The position numbers and the translations under genes are program-made. The notes below the pieces were generated by a model. The model was not told the DNA's origin, searched no databases, and worked only from the letters and a program-made list of their open reading frames with translations. Shown piece by piece: positions 28,165 through 36,651 of a stretch of 64,000 nt of DNA. The first letter of the stretch is position 1. Every line of letters begins with the position of its first letter. Source of the stretch: Streptomyces mobaraensis NBRC 13819 = DSM 40847 (GTDB taxonomy: Bacteria > Actinomycetota > Actinomycetes > Streptomycetales > Streptomycetaceae); the NCBI RefSeq assembly GCF_017916255.1, contig NZ_CP072827.1, forward strand, positions 496,001-560,000, given 5' to 3'.

Positions 28165-28797
28165 ATGGACATGACGGACCTGGTGGAGATCACCGAGCCC
28201 GGCGAGCTGACGGAGCTGCTGGGGGAACCGCTCCCGCGCGTCCGCGACAAGGCCCGTGACCGGCTGGGCGAGTTGGACCGGCAGTGGCTGGAGCACTCGC
28301 CGTTCTGCCTGGTGGCGACATCGGACGCGGACGGCAACTGCGACGTCTCCCCCAAGGGCGACCCGGTCGGCGGCCTGACGCTCGTCCTGGACGACACCAC
28401 CCTCGCCATCGCCGAACGCCCGGGCAACCGGCGGGCGGACGGCTTCCGCAACGTCCTCGCCAACCCCCATGTCGGCCTGGTCTTCCTGGTGCCCGGCCGC
28501 GGCGACACCCTCCGCGTCAACGGCCGGGCCCGGCTGGTGCGCGAGGCGCCGTTCCTCGACCGGATGACGGTCAAGGGGCACCGCCCGGTCCTCGCCCTGC
28601 TGGTCGAGGTCGAGGAGGTCTTCTTCCACTGCTCGAAGGCGTTCCTCCGCTCCGAGCTCTGGAAGCCGGAGACCTGGCGGCCGGACGAGGTCCCGTCCCG
28701 GGCGCGCATCGCCAAGGTGTTGGAGCGGCCCGAGGACTCCATGGAGGAGTTGGAGACCTACTACGGGCCGCGGTACGCCGAGCGCCTCTACGGCTGA
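28165..28797 (+). CDS. PPOX-class FMN flavoprotein, MSMEG_1061 family
   Basis: 210-residue split-barrel protein of the pyridoxamine-phosphate-oxidase-like superfamily, cytoplasmic. Characteristic parts are HSPFCLVATSDADGNCDVSPKGDP (FMN phosphate and substrate strand), ERPGNRRADGFRNVLANPHVGLVFLVPG and EVEEVFFHCSKAFLRSELW. The length and the last two motifs fit the MSMEG_1061-type FMN-dependent subgroup, whose substrates are mostly unknown. Monocistronic; a G-rich GGGGGAAGGATCC ribosome site precedes ATG 28165. Confidence 0.8.
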   Translation: MDMTDLVEITEPGELTELLGEPLPRVRDKARDRLGELDRQWLEHSPFCLVATSDADGNCDVSPKGDPVGGLTLVLDDTTLAIAERPGNRRADGFRNVLANPHVGLVFLVPGRGDTLRVNGRARLVREAPFLDRMTVKGHRPVLALLVEVEEVFFHCSKAFLRSELWKPETWRPDEVPSRARIAKVLERPEDSMEELETYYGPRYAERLYG

Positions 28798-28799
28798 GC

Positions 28800-28812
28800 A
28801 AACAGATTGTTT
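28800..28812. promoter_or_regulatory. Palindrome AAACAGATTGTTT, putative operator
   Basis: 5-bp arms AAACA/TGTTT around GAT, in an A+T-rich patch that begins 2 bp after the flavoprotein stop and 48 bp before ATG 28861. TGTTTACAACA overlaps it. A likely operator or promoter of the downstream gene. Confidence 0.5.
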
Positions 28813-28860
28813 ACAACACGTCATTGGCACCCCGTCATGTGGTGCGGCACGCTGCTGCGT

Positions 28861-29322
28861 ATGCCGTCATCTTCCGAGGCGCCGAAGGCGTCTGATGCTT
28901 CCCGGACCCCCGACCCCTTCTCTCCCCCGGACCTCGACCAGGCGCGGGCGCGGCGCGTCCACGCCTCGCTGTTCCGGATCGCCGAGCGGCACGCGGACAC
29001 GGAAGCGCGCCGCCGTCGGCAGACCCACCCCACGATGATCGGCCCGCACGAGGCCGTCCGGCTGGTGTCCTTCCTGCTCAGCGGCGCCGCCCTGCTGGAG
29101 GACGGCGAACCGGAGGTGGACCGCGCCGACATCACCGCCGCCCTGAGCCTCGTGCCGCTGATGCGCGGGGAGATGGACGAGCTGGAGGCCGGGCTCCTCG
29201 GAATGGCCCGGGGGCGCGGCATGACCTGGCCGGACATCGCCTTCGGACTCGGGCTCGGCACTCCCCAGGCCGCACGGCAGCGCTACGAACGGCTGGCCGA
29301 CCGTACGGCGCGGGACGAGTGA
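28861..29322 (+). CDS. Hypothetical helix-turn-helix-like protein, 153 aa
   Basis: 153 residues, highly helical and charged. The C-terminal part reads GMTWPDIAFGLGLGTPQAARQRYERL, a helix-turn-helix pattern seen in small Streptomyces DNA-binding proteins. The middle contains LVSFLLSGAALLEDGEPEVDRADITAALSLVPLMRGEMDELEAGLL. No clear ribosome site precedes ATG 28861, so the transcript may be leaderless or the start may differ. The palindrome at 28800-28812 could be an autoregulatory site. It is convergent with the acyl-CoA synthetase gene. Confidence 0.6.
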   Translation: MPSSSEAPKASDASRTPDPFSPPDLDQARARRVHASLFRIAERHADTEARRRRQTHPTMIGPHEAVRLVSFLLSGAALLEDGEPEVDRADITAALSLVPLMRGEMDELEAGLLGMARGRGMTWPDIAFGLGLGTPQAARQRYERLADRTARDE

Positions 29323-29362
29323 CAGCCGTACGCCGCGAGGCCGTCGAGGGCCGCCACGACCG

Positions 29363-30934
29363 TCATCCGGCGGACGCCGCGGCCCGCAGCGCGTTCTTGT
29401 CGATCTTTCCGGTGGCGTTGCGCGGCAGGGCCGCCACCGTCCCCACCGACGTGGGGCACTTGAACCCGGCGAGCCGCTCGCGGCAGAACGCCCGGAGCTC
29501 CGCCGGATCGACCGGCACCCCGTCGGCCGTCACCAGGACGGCCCGTACCGTCTCGCCCCACTTCTCGTCCGGCACCCCGATCACGGCGGCCTCGACGACG
29601 GCGGGGTGCTCGACCAGCACCCGTTCGACCTCGGCGGGGCAGACGTTCTCGCCGCCGGTGATGATCAGGTCCTTCAGCCGGTCCTCGACGAAGACGTAGC
29701 CGTCCTCGTCGATCCGCGCCAGGTCCCCGGTGCGCAGCCAGCCGTCGTCGGTGACGGTCTCGGCCGTCGCGGCGGGGTTGCCGAGGTAGCCCTTCATCCG
29801 GCCGGGGGACCGGATCCACAGTTCGCCCCGCCGGCCCGGCGGCAGTTCGGCGCGGGTGGCGGGATCGACGACGCGCGCCTCGACGCCCGGCATCGGGCGG
29901 CCCGCGGAGGCGAGGCGGTGGGCATGGGCGGGGTCGCGGTGGGCCTCGGGGGCCAGGGCGGTGGCGGCGCCGGAGAGTTCGGTCATGCCGTAGAGCTGGA
30001 GGAACCGGATCCCGGGGAACAGCGCGAGCGCCCGGCGCAGCACCGGCAGCGGCATGGGCGATGCGCCGTAGAGGCAGTACCGGAGCCGGCCGAAGGCGGC
30101 GACCGCGTCCGGGCCGGCCGCCAGGATGCCGGGCAGCATGGCGGGCACCAGCAGCAGGTGGGTGGCGCCGTCGGCGACGGCCGCGCACATGGCCTCGGGG
30201 GTTGCCTCGCGCAGCACGACCGTGGGCGCCCCGGCGAGCAGCGCGGTGACGACGTAGCAGACGCCGCCGACGTGGAAGAACGGGAGGACGGCGACGCTGC
30301 GGTCGGCCGGGCCCATAGAAAGGACGGCGAGCAGCGCGGCGCTCTGCTCCAGCAGGCCCCGGTGGGTCAGTTCGGCGCCCTTGGGGGATCCGGTGGTGCC
30401 GGAGGTGTAGAGGATGACGCAGGTGTCGTCGGGGTCGAGGTCGTCCCGGGCGGCGAGCGGTTCGGCGGGGTCCAGCAGCGCGGCGTACGTCTCGGCGCCG
30501 TCGGCCGGCCCGGCGCCGTCGCCGGTGACGACCAGGCGGGGCGGGGCGTCCAGCGTGCCGAGGGCGGTGCGTACGGCGTCCAGCACAGCGGCGTCGGCGA
30601 ACAGGACCGTGGCGCCGGAGTCGGCGATGACATGGGCGAGTTCGGGCGGGGCGAGGCGCCAGTTGAGGATCGCGGTGGCCGCGCCGGCGCCGGCGGCGGC
30701 GAGGACGGTCTCCAGGCACGCGAGGCCGTTCCGGCCGACGACCGCGACCCGGCCGCCCCGGTCCACACCGGCGGTGCGCAGGGCGCCGCGCAGCAGGTCG
30801 GCGCGGGAGCGGAGGTCGCTCCAGGTGAGGCGGGCACCGCCGCAGACGAGCGCTTCGGCGTCCGGCGCGCGGGCGGCCCCGCGGTCGGGCAACTCGTGCA
30901 GCAGGCGCGGGCGTTGTGCGAGCGGTGTGGGCAT
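29363..30934 (-). CDS. AMP-binding acyl-CoA synthetase (long/medium-chain ligase type)
   Basis: 523-residue adenylate-forming enzyme that activates a carboxylic acid with ATP and CoA. Motifs: P-loop-like ILYTSGTTGSPKGAELTHRG (A3), LYGMTELSG (A5), DGWLRTGDLARIDEDGYVFVEDRLKDLIITGGENVCPAEVE (A7-A8) and the C-terminal lysine in LPRNATGKIDKNAL (A10). No carrier domain. ATG 30934 is preceded by GGGGGAACGG. The substrate may be a fatty or aromatic acid. It is 104 bp downstream of the L,D-transpeptidase gene with a hairpin between them, so it is probably a separate transcript. Confidence 0.87.
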   Translation of the reverse strand: MPTPLAQRPRLLHELPDRGAARAPDAEALVCGGARLTWSDLRSRADLLRGALRTAGVDRGGRVAVVGRNGLACLETVLAAAGAGAATAILNWRLAPPELAHVIADSGATVLFADAAVLDAVRTALGTLDAPPRLVVTGDGAGPADGAETYAALLDPAEPLAARDDLDPDDTCVILYTSGTTGSPKGAELTHRGLLEQSAALLAVLSMGPADRSVAVLPFFHVGGVCYVVTALLAGAPTVVLREATPEAMCAAVADGATHLLLVPAMLPGILAAGPDAVAAFGRLRYCLYGASPMPLPVLRRALALFPGIRFLQLYGMTELSGAATALAPEAHRDPAHAHRLASAGRPMPGVEARVVDPATRAELPPGRRGELWIRSPGRMKGYLGNPAATAETVTDDGWLRTGDLARIDEDGYVFVEDRLKDLIITGGENVCPAEVERVLVEHPAVVEAAVIGVPDEKWGETVRAVLVTADGVPVDPAELRAFCRERLAGFKCPTSVGTVAALPRNATGKIDKNALRAAASAG

Positions 30935-30990
30935 CCGTTCCCCCCGGTCGGCGCTCCGGGCAGCGTACCCGCGGGCCGGTCGGTCCGCCA

Positions 30991-31026
30991 CCGGCGGGCC
31001 GGGGCGGAACACGCCCGGCCCGCCGG
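30991..31026 (-). terminator. Hairpin downstream of the L,D-transpeptidase gene
   Basis: Perfect 13-bp stem (30991-31003 with 31014-31026), 10-nt loop, 13 bp beyond the transpeptidase stop on the minus strand and upstream of the acyl-CoA synthetase gene. A probable terminator. Confidence 0.65.
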
Positions 31027-31038
31027 CGCGCGGCCCGG

Positions 31039-31572
31039 TCAGGTACCGGGCTTGCGGCCGTAGACGAAGACGTCGTCGCCCTTGTGGAGCAGGTTCCAGT
31101 ACGCCCGGGCGTCCTTCATCCGCATGTTGACGCAGCCGTGGGAGCCGGGCGGCGAGTAAACGCTGCCGCCGATGGCGTGGAACGCCTGACCCCCGTCGAA
31201 GAACTGGCTGTACGGCATGCTCACGTCGTACAGCGACGAGCGGTGGTCCTTGTCGCGCCAGTAGACCTTCTTGAGGCCGGTGCGGGTGGCGAAGCCCTTT
31301 CTGCCCGAGCGTATGTGGACCGGGCCGTACTTGATCTTCTTGCCGTCCTGTATCCAGCTCACCTGGCGGGTGAGGTCGACGCAGGCGATACGGCCCTTGT
31401 CCGTCGGGCAGGAGACCTTGGCGGGCGCCTTGGCCGGGGCCTTGGCGGGAGCGGCCTCGGCGGTCCCGCCGGCCGTCACGGCCAGGGGGACGGCCAGTCC
31501 GGCGGCGCCCAGGACCACGCCCAGCCGGGTCCGCAGAGGGGTGCGTTTCATTGTCATGAACGGTAAGACCAT
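31039..31572 (-). CDS. Secreted L,D-transpeptidase (YkuD), with TTA at codon 3
   Basis: 177-residue exported enzyme that makes or exchanges L,D-crosslinks in peptidoglycan. The YkuD catalytic motif is complete: HAIGGSVYSPPGSHGCVNM with the nucleophilic Cys. A signal peptide (MKRTPLRTRLGVVLGAAGLAVPLAV) is followed by a short Ala-Lys-Pro linker. ATG 31572 has TGGGGA at good spacing and gives M-V-L-P-F-M-T-M-K-R. Leu3 is then a TTA codon (31564-31566), which in Streptomyces requires the bldA tRNA. Starts at Met6 or Met8 would avoid the TTA but lack ribosome sites. Confidence 0.85.
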   Translation of the reverse strand: MVLPFMTMKRTPLRTRLGVVLGAAGLAVPLAVTAGGTAEAAPAKAPAKAPAKVSCPTDKGRIACVDLTRQVSWIQDGKKIKYGPVHIRSGRKGFATRTGLKKVYWRDKDHRSSLYDVSMPYSQFFDGGQAFHAIGGSVYSPPGSHGCVNMRMKDARAYWNLLHKGDDVFVYGRKPGT

Positions 31573-31836
31573 CGAAATCCCCACTTGGTTGCATACCGCA
31601 CCCGGCGCTTCGGACCCCGCGGGCCGGCGGAACCCGATCTTCCTCCGGCCGACGGTCGACCAGCCGCCCACCTGGGGTTAGGCTCGTCCGGGCGACGGCG
31701 CGAACTCCCTTGCACACCGCGGCCCTTGCCGCTCCCCCGTGCACTCCGCCTGCCCCCGTCGACCTCGTCGACACCTTCCGTTCCCCGACCCGTCGCCCTC
31801 CATCCGTCCCCCGTTCCCCAGCACCAGGACCTCCTT
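31573..31836. other. Upstream region between divergent genes
   Basis: 264 bp between the L,D-transpeptidase start and a possible small frame at 31837. C-rich on the plus strand. It must hold promoters in both directions. No clear inverted repeat was found. Confidence 0.35.
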
Positions 31837-31959
31837 GTGACCATCCCCCCACCCGTCGCCGCCGGCCCGCCGGCCGTCCGCTCCGCCCGCGTCCGCGCCC
31901 GGACCACCGCCCACCGCCCGCCCGCCACCCGGCCGGCCCTGCACGACGGGGTGGGCTGA
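31837..31959 (+). CDS. Possible small leader ORF, 40 aa
   Basis: GTG 31837 with AGGA upstream starts a 40-codon frame rich in Pro, Arg and Ala (VTIPPPVAAG... HDGVG). Its TGA overlaps the ATG of the next gene (TGATG), the arrangement of a translationally coupled leader. The amino-acid content is of the kind that any C-rich stretch could give. It is either a coupling leader or chance; I lean slightly towards a leader because of the exact overlap. Confidence 0.3.
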   Translation: MTIPPPVAAGPPAVRSARVRARTTAHRPPATRPALHDGVG

Positions 31960-32993
31960 TGGCCAGGGAGACGACGGTCCCCGCCGGCGGCGGCTTCCGC
32001 CCGGTCCACCACCCGGCCGGGCTCGACGACGCCCTGCGGATCGCGGTCGAGGAGGTGTGGGCCGGCCGCTGGATGGCCATGCGGGACCTGCTGGAGCGCA
32101 CCGGCGCCGACTGGGCGCTGCGCACGGCCCGCACCCAGGTCCTCGGCGCGGTGGCCGCCGGTTCGACGATCGTCGAGGCGTGGGCGGCGGAGGAGGGCCA
32201 CAGCGTGGACGCCCGGGTGATGTGGGCCCGGGTGGTGGTGCAGCGGGCGCAGCGCGCGCACCGGCAGCGGCACCCGGAGGCCGTCCACCTGGAGCACCAG
32301 GCCCGTGAGGCGTGCCGGCTGGCGGTCGAGGCCGCGCCCGCCGACCCGGTGCCGTGGATCTGCCTGCTGACGCTGGCCTCCCTGGACGAGCGCCAGGAGC
32401 GGCCCGAACACCAGCTCCAGCCCTGGGAGATCATGCTGCCGCCGGGCCCGTGGGGGCTGCTCTCCCGGATCTGGGAGCGCGACCAGTGCAACCGCGAGGC
32501 GTTCCACCGGATGCTGCAGTTCTTCCAGGCGTGCACGACGGGCGCGGCGGCCTCGGTGTCGGCGGTCGACTTCGCCCGCTGGGTGGCGTCGTGGGCGCCG
32601 GCCGGCTCGGCGCTGCTGGTGATGCCGCTGTTCGCCTACGCCGATCTGCACCGGCGGCAGGCCGCGGACCCGCGGGGGCAGGGCCGGTCGGACGCGCTGC
32701 TGCGCTCGCAGTGGTCGGTGGACCCGATCCGTTCGGAGACGCTGCGGGCGTACCGGGGCTGGTTCGCCACCCTGGGCCACGGCGGGCACGCGCCGCTGTC
32801 CGTGCCCGATCTGTCGCACCTGGCCTTCGCGATGTGGTCGGCCCGGCACTACGCGGAGGCGGCGGAGGTGTTCGCGGCCATGGGCGCGCACACGGCCGTC
32901 CAGCCGTGGGCGTCGTTCACCGACGACCCGAGCCGGCCGGACCTGGCGACCGAGGAGTTCCTGCGGGCGCGGCGGCACTGCCTGGGCGCCTGA
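31959..32993 (+). CDS. Hypothetical helical-repeat protein, 344 aa
   Basis: 344-residue cytoplasmic protein without signal or membrane segments. It consists mostly of amphipathic helices with many Trp, Ala and Glu (for example MAMRDLLERTGADWALRTARTQVL, EACRLAVEAAPADPVPWICLLTLA and HYAEAAEVFAAMGAHTAVQPWASF), reminiscent of TPR-type helical hairpins. Similar proteins occur in Streptomyces without assigned function. ATG 31959 overlaps the stop of the possible leader ORF. No catalytic motif was recognised. Confidence 0.6.
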   Translation: MARETTVPAGGGFRPVHHPAGLDDALRIAVEEVWAGRWMAMRDLLERTGADWALRTARTQVLGAVAAGSTIVEAWAAEEGHSVDARVMWARVVVQRAQRAHRQRHPEAVHLEHQAREACRLAVEAAPADPVPWICLLTLASLDERQERPEHQLQPWEIMLPPGPWGLLSRIWERDQCNREAFHRMLQFFQACTTGAAASVSAVDFARWVASWAPAGSALLVMPLFAYADLHRRQAADPRGQGRSDALLRSQWSVDPIRSETLRAYRGWFATLGHGGHAPLSVPDLSHLAFAMWSARHYAEAAEVFAAMGAHTAVQPWASFTDDPSRPDLATEEFLRARRHCLGA

Positions 32994-33068
32994 CGGGCGG
33001 ACGCGGCCGGCGCTCCGGGGTGACCCGGATCACGGCCGGGCGCCGGGGAGTTGTGCGATGTTGCCCGG

Positions 33069-33593
33069 ATGAGCGATTCCACGGATCCGTCCGGACCGGT
33101 CACCGTCCGGCTCGCCGACTACTCCCCCACCGAGATCTTCGGTGACACCCCCGACCCGTTCGGCGTCGAAGCCGTGGGGATGACCTGGCGGCCCAAGGAG
33201 GAGCACTTCGGCGTCCTGTGGGACGGCCGTCTCGTCGCCCACGCGGGGCTGGTGGAGCTGCCGTTGACGGCCGGCGGCGTCCGGATGGACGTGGCGGGGC
33301 TCGGCGGGGTCGCCGTGGCGCCCGGGATGCGGGGCCGCGGGCTCGCGCGGCGGGCCGTCGCCGCCGCGATGGACGACGCCCGGGCCCGGGGCCTCCCCTT
33401 CGGCCTGCTCTTCTGCCGGCCGGACCGGGTCGGTCTCTACGAGCGGCTCGGCTGGCACCCGGTGACCGGCGAGGTGGAGGTGGAGCAGCCCGACGGCCCG
33501 CGCGTCATGCCGCTGCGGACCATGTGGACCGCGCTGCGGGCGGGGGCCGCGTGGCCCCCGGGGCCGGTGCGGCTGCACTCGCTGCCGATGTGA
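33069..33593 (+). CDS. GNAT family N-acetyltransferase
   Basis: 174-residue acyl-CoA-dependent acetyltransferase. Motif A is visible as LGGVAVAPGMRGRGLARRAVAAAMDDARARG (acetyl-CoA pyrophosphate loop RGRGLA), then GLLFCRPDRVGLYERLGWHPV, which is the motif B Tyr and end of the fold. A Trp-containing C-terminus follows. The substrate is unknown; aminoglycoside 2'-N-acetyltransferases have similar layouts but no diagnostic residue is seen. The start at ATG 33069 lacks a clear ribosome site; GTG 33051 would add six residues. Confidence 0.75.
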   Translation: MSDSTDPSGPVTVRLADYSPTEIFGDTPDPFGVEAVGMTWRPKEEHFGVLWDGRLVAHAGLVELPLTAGGVRMDVAGLGGVAVAPGMRGRGLARRAVAAAMDDARARGLPFGLLFCRPDRVGLYERLGWHPVTGEVEVEQPDGPRVMPLRTMWTALRAGAAWPPGPVRLHSLPM

Positions 33594-33619
33594 CGGAGCG
33601 CCGGCGGTCCGTCGGCGGT

Positions 33620-33937
33620 TCAGTGTCCTCCGAAGCGGACGCTGGAGAACGCCGCGTCGCGTGGCGCCCGCTGCCCCGGGGCGACGCGCACGGCCGTGCC
33701 CGAGCACTTCTTGCCGCTGAAGATGGTGGCCGGGGAGTCCGTCCCGTTGTGGGCGCCGTGCGCTTCCTGGCTCATGGTGAAACAGCGGTTGTCCGGCGGG
33801 TTTTCGACGAAGAAGGGCTTGTTCTTCGGACCGAGGAAGCCGAACGGGCCCTTCGCGGCCACCGCGGCGTCCACGGGTCCGGCCATGGCCAGCGCGAGCC
33901 CGGCGAGTACGACGACGATCGGACGGAAGAGACGCAT
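33620..33937 (-). CDS. Small secreted protein, 105 aa
   Basis: Start ATG 33937 (AAAAGGA upstream). Signal peptide MRLFRPIVVVLAGLALAMAGPVDAAVA, cleaved probably around AVAA. Mature part about 80 residues with two Cys (NRCFTMS and KKCSGTA), likely one disulphide, and a hydrophilic beta-prone sequence. No known family was recognised. It is one of several small secreted proteins in this window with a single disulphide (see 38736 and 48163). Confidence 0.65.
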   Translation of the reverse strand: MRLFRPIVVVLAGLALAMAGPVDAAVAAKGPFGFLGPKNKPFFVENPPDNRCFTMSQEAHGAHNGTDSPATIFSGKKCSGTAVRVAPGQRAPRDAAFSSVRFGGH

Positions 33938-34066
33938 CTGTGGTCCTTTTCCCGATGATGGGCGATGAGCCCGGAATGAGTTCATCGCCCTCAACGACGC
34001 CGCTCCCGCGCACGACACGTCCGGTGTCAACTCCCCGCCGGGGCGGGACACTCGCCCGGGTCCCGC

Positions 34067-35836
34067 TCACCGCCGCACCCGGTTGCGGACGGCGACCGCG
34101 GTGAGGCCCAGCAGGACGGGCGCGACCAGCCGGAACGTCCCGTCCACACAGGTGCCGGCGAGGGTGAGCTCCGGGGTGCCGGAGCGGAGGCCGACGGCGC
34201 CGAGGACCGTCCGTACGGAGGTCTCCAGCCGGCCGCCGGCCGGCCCGCGCTCCTGCCGCGTCCGCTCCTGCTGCGTCCGGGCCGGGGGCGCGGCGGCCGT
34301 GGCGGCCCGGGGCGGTTCCGGCGGCAGGCCCCACAGGGCCACCGCCGCGACGGTGGCCAGGGTCGTGGCCAGCAGCCAGAGCAGGGTGCGGCCGACGCGC
34401 AGCGCGTAGCCGGACACCGCCCAGTACAGCAGGAGCAGGGTGCGCCGACCGTCCGTCCGTTCGCCGCTGTGCCGGCGCATCTCCATCTCGCCGTAGTGGA
34501 AGTCGCCGGCGCCGGGGTGATTCCTGCCGTTCTCCAGCGAGGTGCGCAGCTGCCGGTAGGTGGAGGCGAGCGCCGCGGGCGGGCGGACCCCGACGCCCTC
34601 CGGGGCCGGCGTCCAGCCGCGCGAGCCGCGGGCGGCGCGCCAGTGGTGCTCCTCGGCCAGCACCTGGCGCGGGGCCCACCGCCGGACGGGCAGGAGGGGC
34701 AGCCGGCGGACCGGGGTGCGGGCGAAGACGCAGCACCCTTCGAGGCCGAGCCGGTCGAGGTGGAGGGCGCCGCCGAACAGGCAGGAGGACAGGTCGAGGT
34801 CGTTCAGGGCGAGGTTCGCCGCGTCGGAGCCGCTGAGCGAGCGGACGCGGACGCCGGGATCGCCGGAGGCGACCACCTCTTCGAACGGCCGGCAGCCGTC
34901 CGCCCCCGACAGGAAGGCCCGGGGGTGCGCGGTGACGCTCAGGGCCTGCTCGGCGATGACGTCGACGAGGTCCACCGTGGCGTACCGCAGCCGCAGCGCG
35001 GCGCCGGAGGCCCACGAGGACTTGCGGCAGTCGACGAACCCGGCGGCGGCCTCCAGGGTGGTGGTGCCGAGGAACCGCGTCCAGGAGAGGTCGAGGGTGC
35101 CGCGGCAGGCCAGCGGCCCCAGGGCGGGGGCGGTCCGGAAGGCGGCGCCGCGGAAGGTGACGCCGTCGTGGAAGACGGTCGCGCCGAAATAGCAGTCGCC
35201 GTGGAAGTCGGCCTCGCGGAAGCAGACTTCGCCGGCGAGGCGGGCCGCGCTGAAGTGGGCGCTGTCGTGGAACGCGGCCCGGGCGAAGCCGGCGCCCGCC
35301 GGGAAGCGGGCCCGGCTGAACCCCGCGTCGCGGCGGAAGCGCGCCTCGCCGAAGCCGGCGTGCCCGGTGAACCGCGCGTCGTGGAACCACGCGTGGTCAA
35401 GGAACGACGCCTTCCGGAAGGATGTCTCGTCGCCGAAGGCGGTGTCGTTGAAGTCGGCGCGGCCGAGGAACGTCGCGCCGTCGAAGCAGGCGCCGTCGGG
35501 GAACACCGCTCCGGTGAAGCGCGCCCCCGTGCGGAAGAGGGCCTCCTCGAACGCCGCGTGGCCGACGACGGCGCGCCCGGAAGCCTCGTCGTACAGGGCG
35601 CCGAGGAGCGCGTCGAGCAGGTCGTCGGCGAAGGTGGTGCCGCGGTGGTCGACGCGGGCGCCGGGGCGCAGTCCGGCGAGGTAGGCCGCCCGGCCGGCCC
35701 CGTCCAGGTGGGCGAGGCAGGCGCGCGGGCCGCCGCCGGGCCGCGGCACCGCGCGCCCGCGGCAGCCGACCGGGTCGTCAGGCCCGGCCCCGCGTCCGCA
35801 GCGCGGCCAGACCGGCGGCCGGGGTGCGCGTGTCAT
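34067..35836 (-). CDS. Pentapeptide-repeat membrane protein
   Basis: 589 residues from ATG 35836 (the frame extends to 35908; the shorter start matches the usual TRAPRPPVWPRCGRG beginning). A Cys-rich N-terminal segment (CGRG...CRGRA...CLAHL) is followed by about 25 degenerate pentapeptide repeats (FTGAVFPDGACFDGATFLGRADFND style, about residues 95-260) forming a right-handed quadrilateral beta-helix. A second mixed region follows. Near the C-terminus there are two membrane segments (LLLLYWAVSGYALRVGRTLLWLLATTLATVAAVAL and APVLLGLTAVAV). Repeats face the cytoplasm. Function unknown; such proteins are widespread in Streptomyces. Confidence 0.75.
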   Translation of the reverse strand: MTRAPRPPVWPRCGRGAGPDDPVGCRGRAVPRPGGGPRACLAHLDGAGRAAYLAGLRPGARVDHRGTTFADDLLDALLGALYDEASGRAVVGHAAFEEALFRTGARFTGAVFPDGACFDGATFLGRADFNDTAFGDETSFRKASFLDHAWFHDARFTGHAGFGEARFRRDAGFSRARFPAGAGFARAAFHDSAHFSAARLAGEVCFREADFHGDCYFGATVFHDGVTFRGAAFRTAPALGPLACRGTLDLSWTRFLGTTTLEAAAGFVDCRKSSWASGAALRLRYATVDLVDVIAEQALSVTAHPRAFLSGADGCRPFEEVVASGDPGVRVRSLSGSDAANLALNDLDLSSCLFGGALHLDRLGLEGCCVFARTPVRRLPLLPVRRWAPRQVLAEEHHWRAARGSRGWTPAPEGVGVRPPAALASTYRQLRTSLENGRNHPGAGDFHYGEMEMRRHSGERTDGRRTLLLLYWAVSGYALRVGRTLLWLLATTLATVAAVALWGLPPEPPRAATAAAPPARTQQERTRQERGPAGGRLETSVRTVLGAVGLRSGTPELTLAGTCVDGTFRLVAPVLLGLTAVAVRNRVRR

Positions 35837-36007
35837 GCCGGGCGGGACGCGGCGGCCGTGCGGCCCGGTTCCCTGCGGGGCCCTGGGGGAACGCTCACCC
35901 CTCCTCATGCGAAGTCAACCGAAAGAAAAGCCACTTAAAAGCAAAAAGAGACGGATAAAAGCGAACACCGCCGAAGCGGAACAATCCCATCGACCTAACG
36001 TCCCGCC

Positions 36008-36577
36008 ATGACGCAACCAGCTACCGTCCCCTCCCGGCCCTCCTTCGCCCGCTCCCTGCCGCTCGTCGTGGTCATGGGCGTCTCCGGAGCGGGCAAGACG
36101 ACCGTCGGCCGGCTGATCGCGGACCGCCTCGGCGCCCCATTCGCCGACGCGGACGCCTTCCATCCGGCGTCCAACAAGGCCCTGTTGGCGGCCGGGATCC
36201 CACTCGGCGACACCGAACGCGCCCCCTGGCTCGCCGCCATCGCGGACTGGATGACCGCCCACGCCGCCGGGGGCGGGGTCGTCACCTGCTCCGCGCTCAA
36301 GCGCCGCTACCGGGACGCCCTGGCCCGGACGGCCCGGCGCGCCCTCTTCGTCCACCTGGACGGCCCGGCGGAGGTCATCGCCGACCGACTCGCCCACCGC
36401 ACCGGCCACTTCATGCCGGCCTGCATGCTGGGCTCGCAACTGGCCGACCTGGAACCCCTCGCACCGGACGAACACGGGGTCCGCGTCCCCGTCGACCACC
36501 CCGCGCGGCAGGTCGCCGACCTGGCCCTCGCCCGCCTGCCCTGCCCGCACGGCACCGGAGCCGCCTGCCCCCGCTGA
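36008..36577 (+). CDS. gntK: Gluconokinase
   Basis: 189-residue P-loop kinase that phosphorylates D-gluconate to 6-phosphogluconate. Walker A GVSGAGKTT (about 24-32), DADAFHPASNK (gluconate-binding region), LTDxxRAPWL-like DTERAPWLAAIADWM, CSALKRRYRDALA and FVHLDGPAEVIADRLAHRTGHFMPACMLGSQLADLEPL. Full length for the GntK/Thermoresistant-gluconokinase family. No gluconate permease is adjacent here. Upstream lies an A-rich patch (35925-35970), unusual for this genome, probably promoter DNA shared with the pentapeptide gene. Confidence 0.9.
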   Translation: MTQPATVPSRPSFARSLPLVVVMGVSGAGKTTVGRLIADRLGAPFADADAFHPASNKALLAAGIPLGDTERAPWLAAIADWMTAHAAGGGVVTCSALKRRYRDALARTARRALFVHLDGPAEVIADRLAHRTGHFMPACMLGSQLADLEPLAPDEHGVRVPVDHPARQVADLALARLPCPHGTGAACPR

Positions 36578-36592
36578 CACTCCCTCACCTCT

Positions 36593-36610
36593 GTACCTAC
36601 TGGTATGTAC
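36593..36610. promoter_or_regulatory. 18-bp palindrome, TetR-type operator
   Basis: GTACCTAC-TG-GTATGTAC, arms matching at 7 of 8 positions, 42 bp before the tautomerase ATG and followed by an ACGAGGAGTC ribosome site. The ACCTACTGGT core resembles operators of TetR-family repressors. No TetR gene is adjacent. Confidence 0.6.
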
Positions 36611-36651
36611 ACTCCTCGCACAGGAACGCCACCCGCACGAGGAGTCCCACC

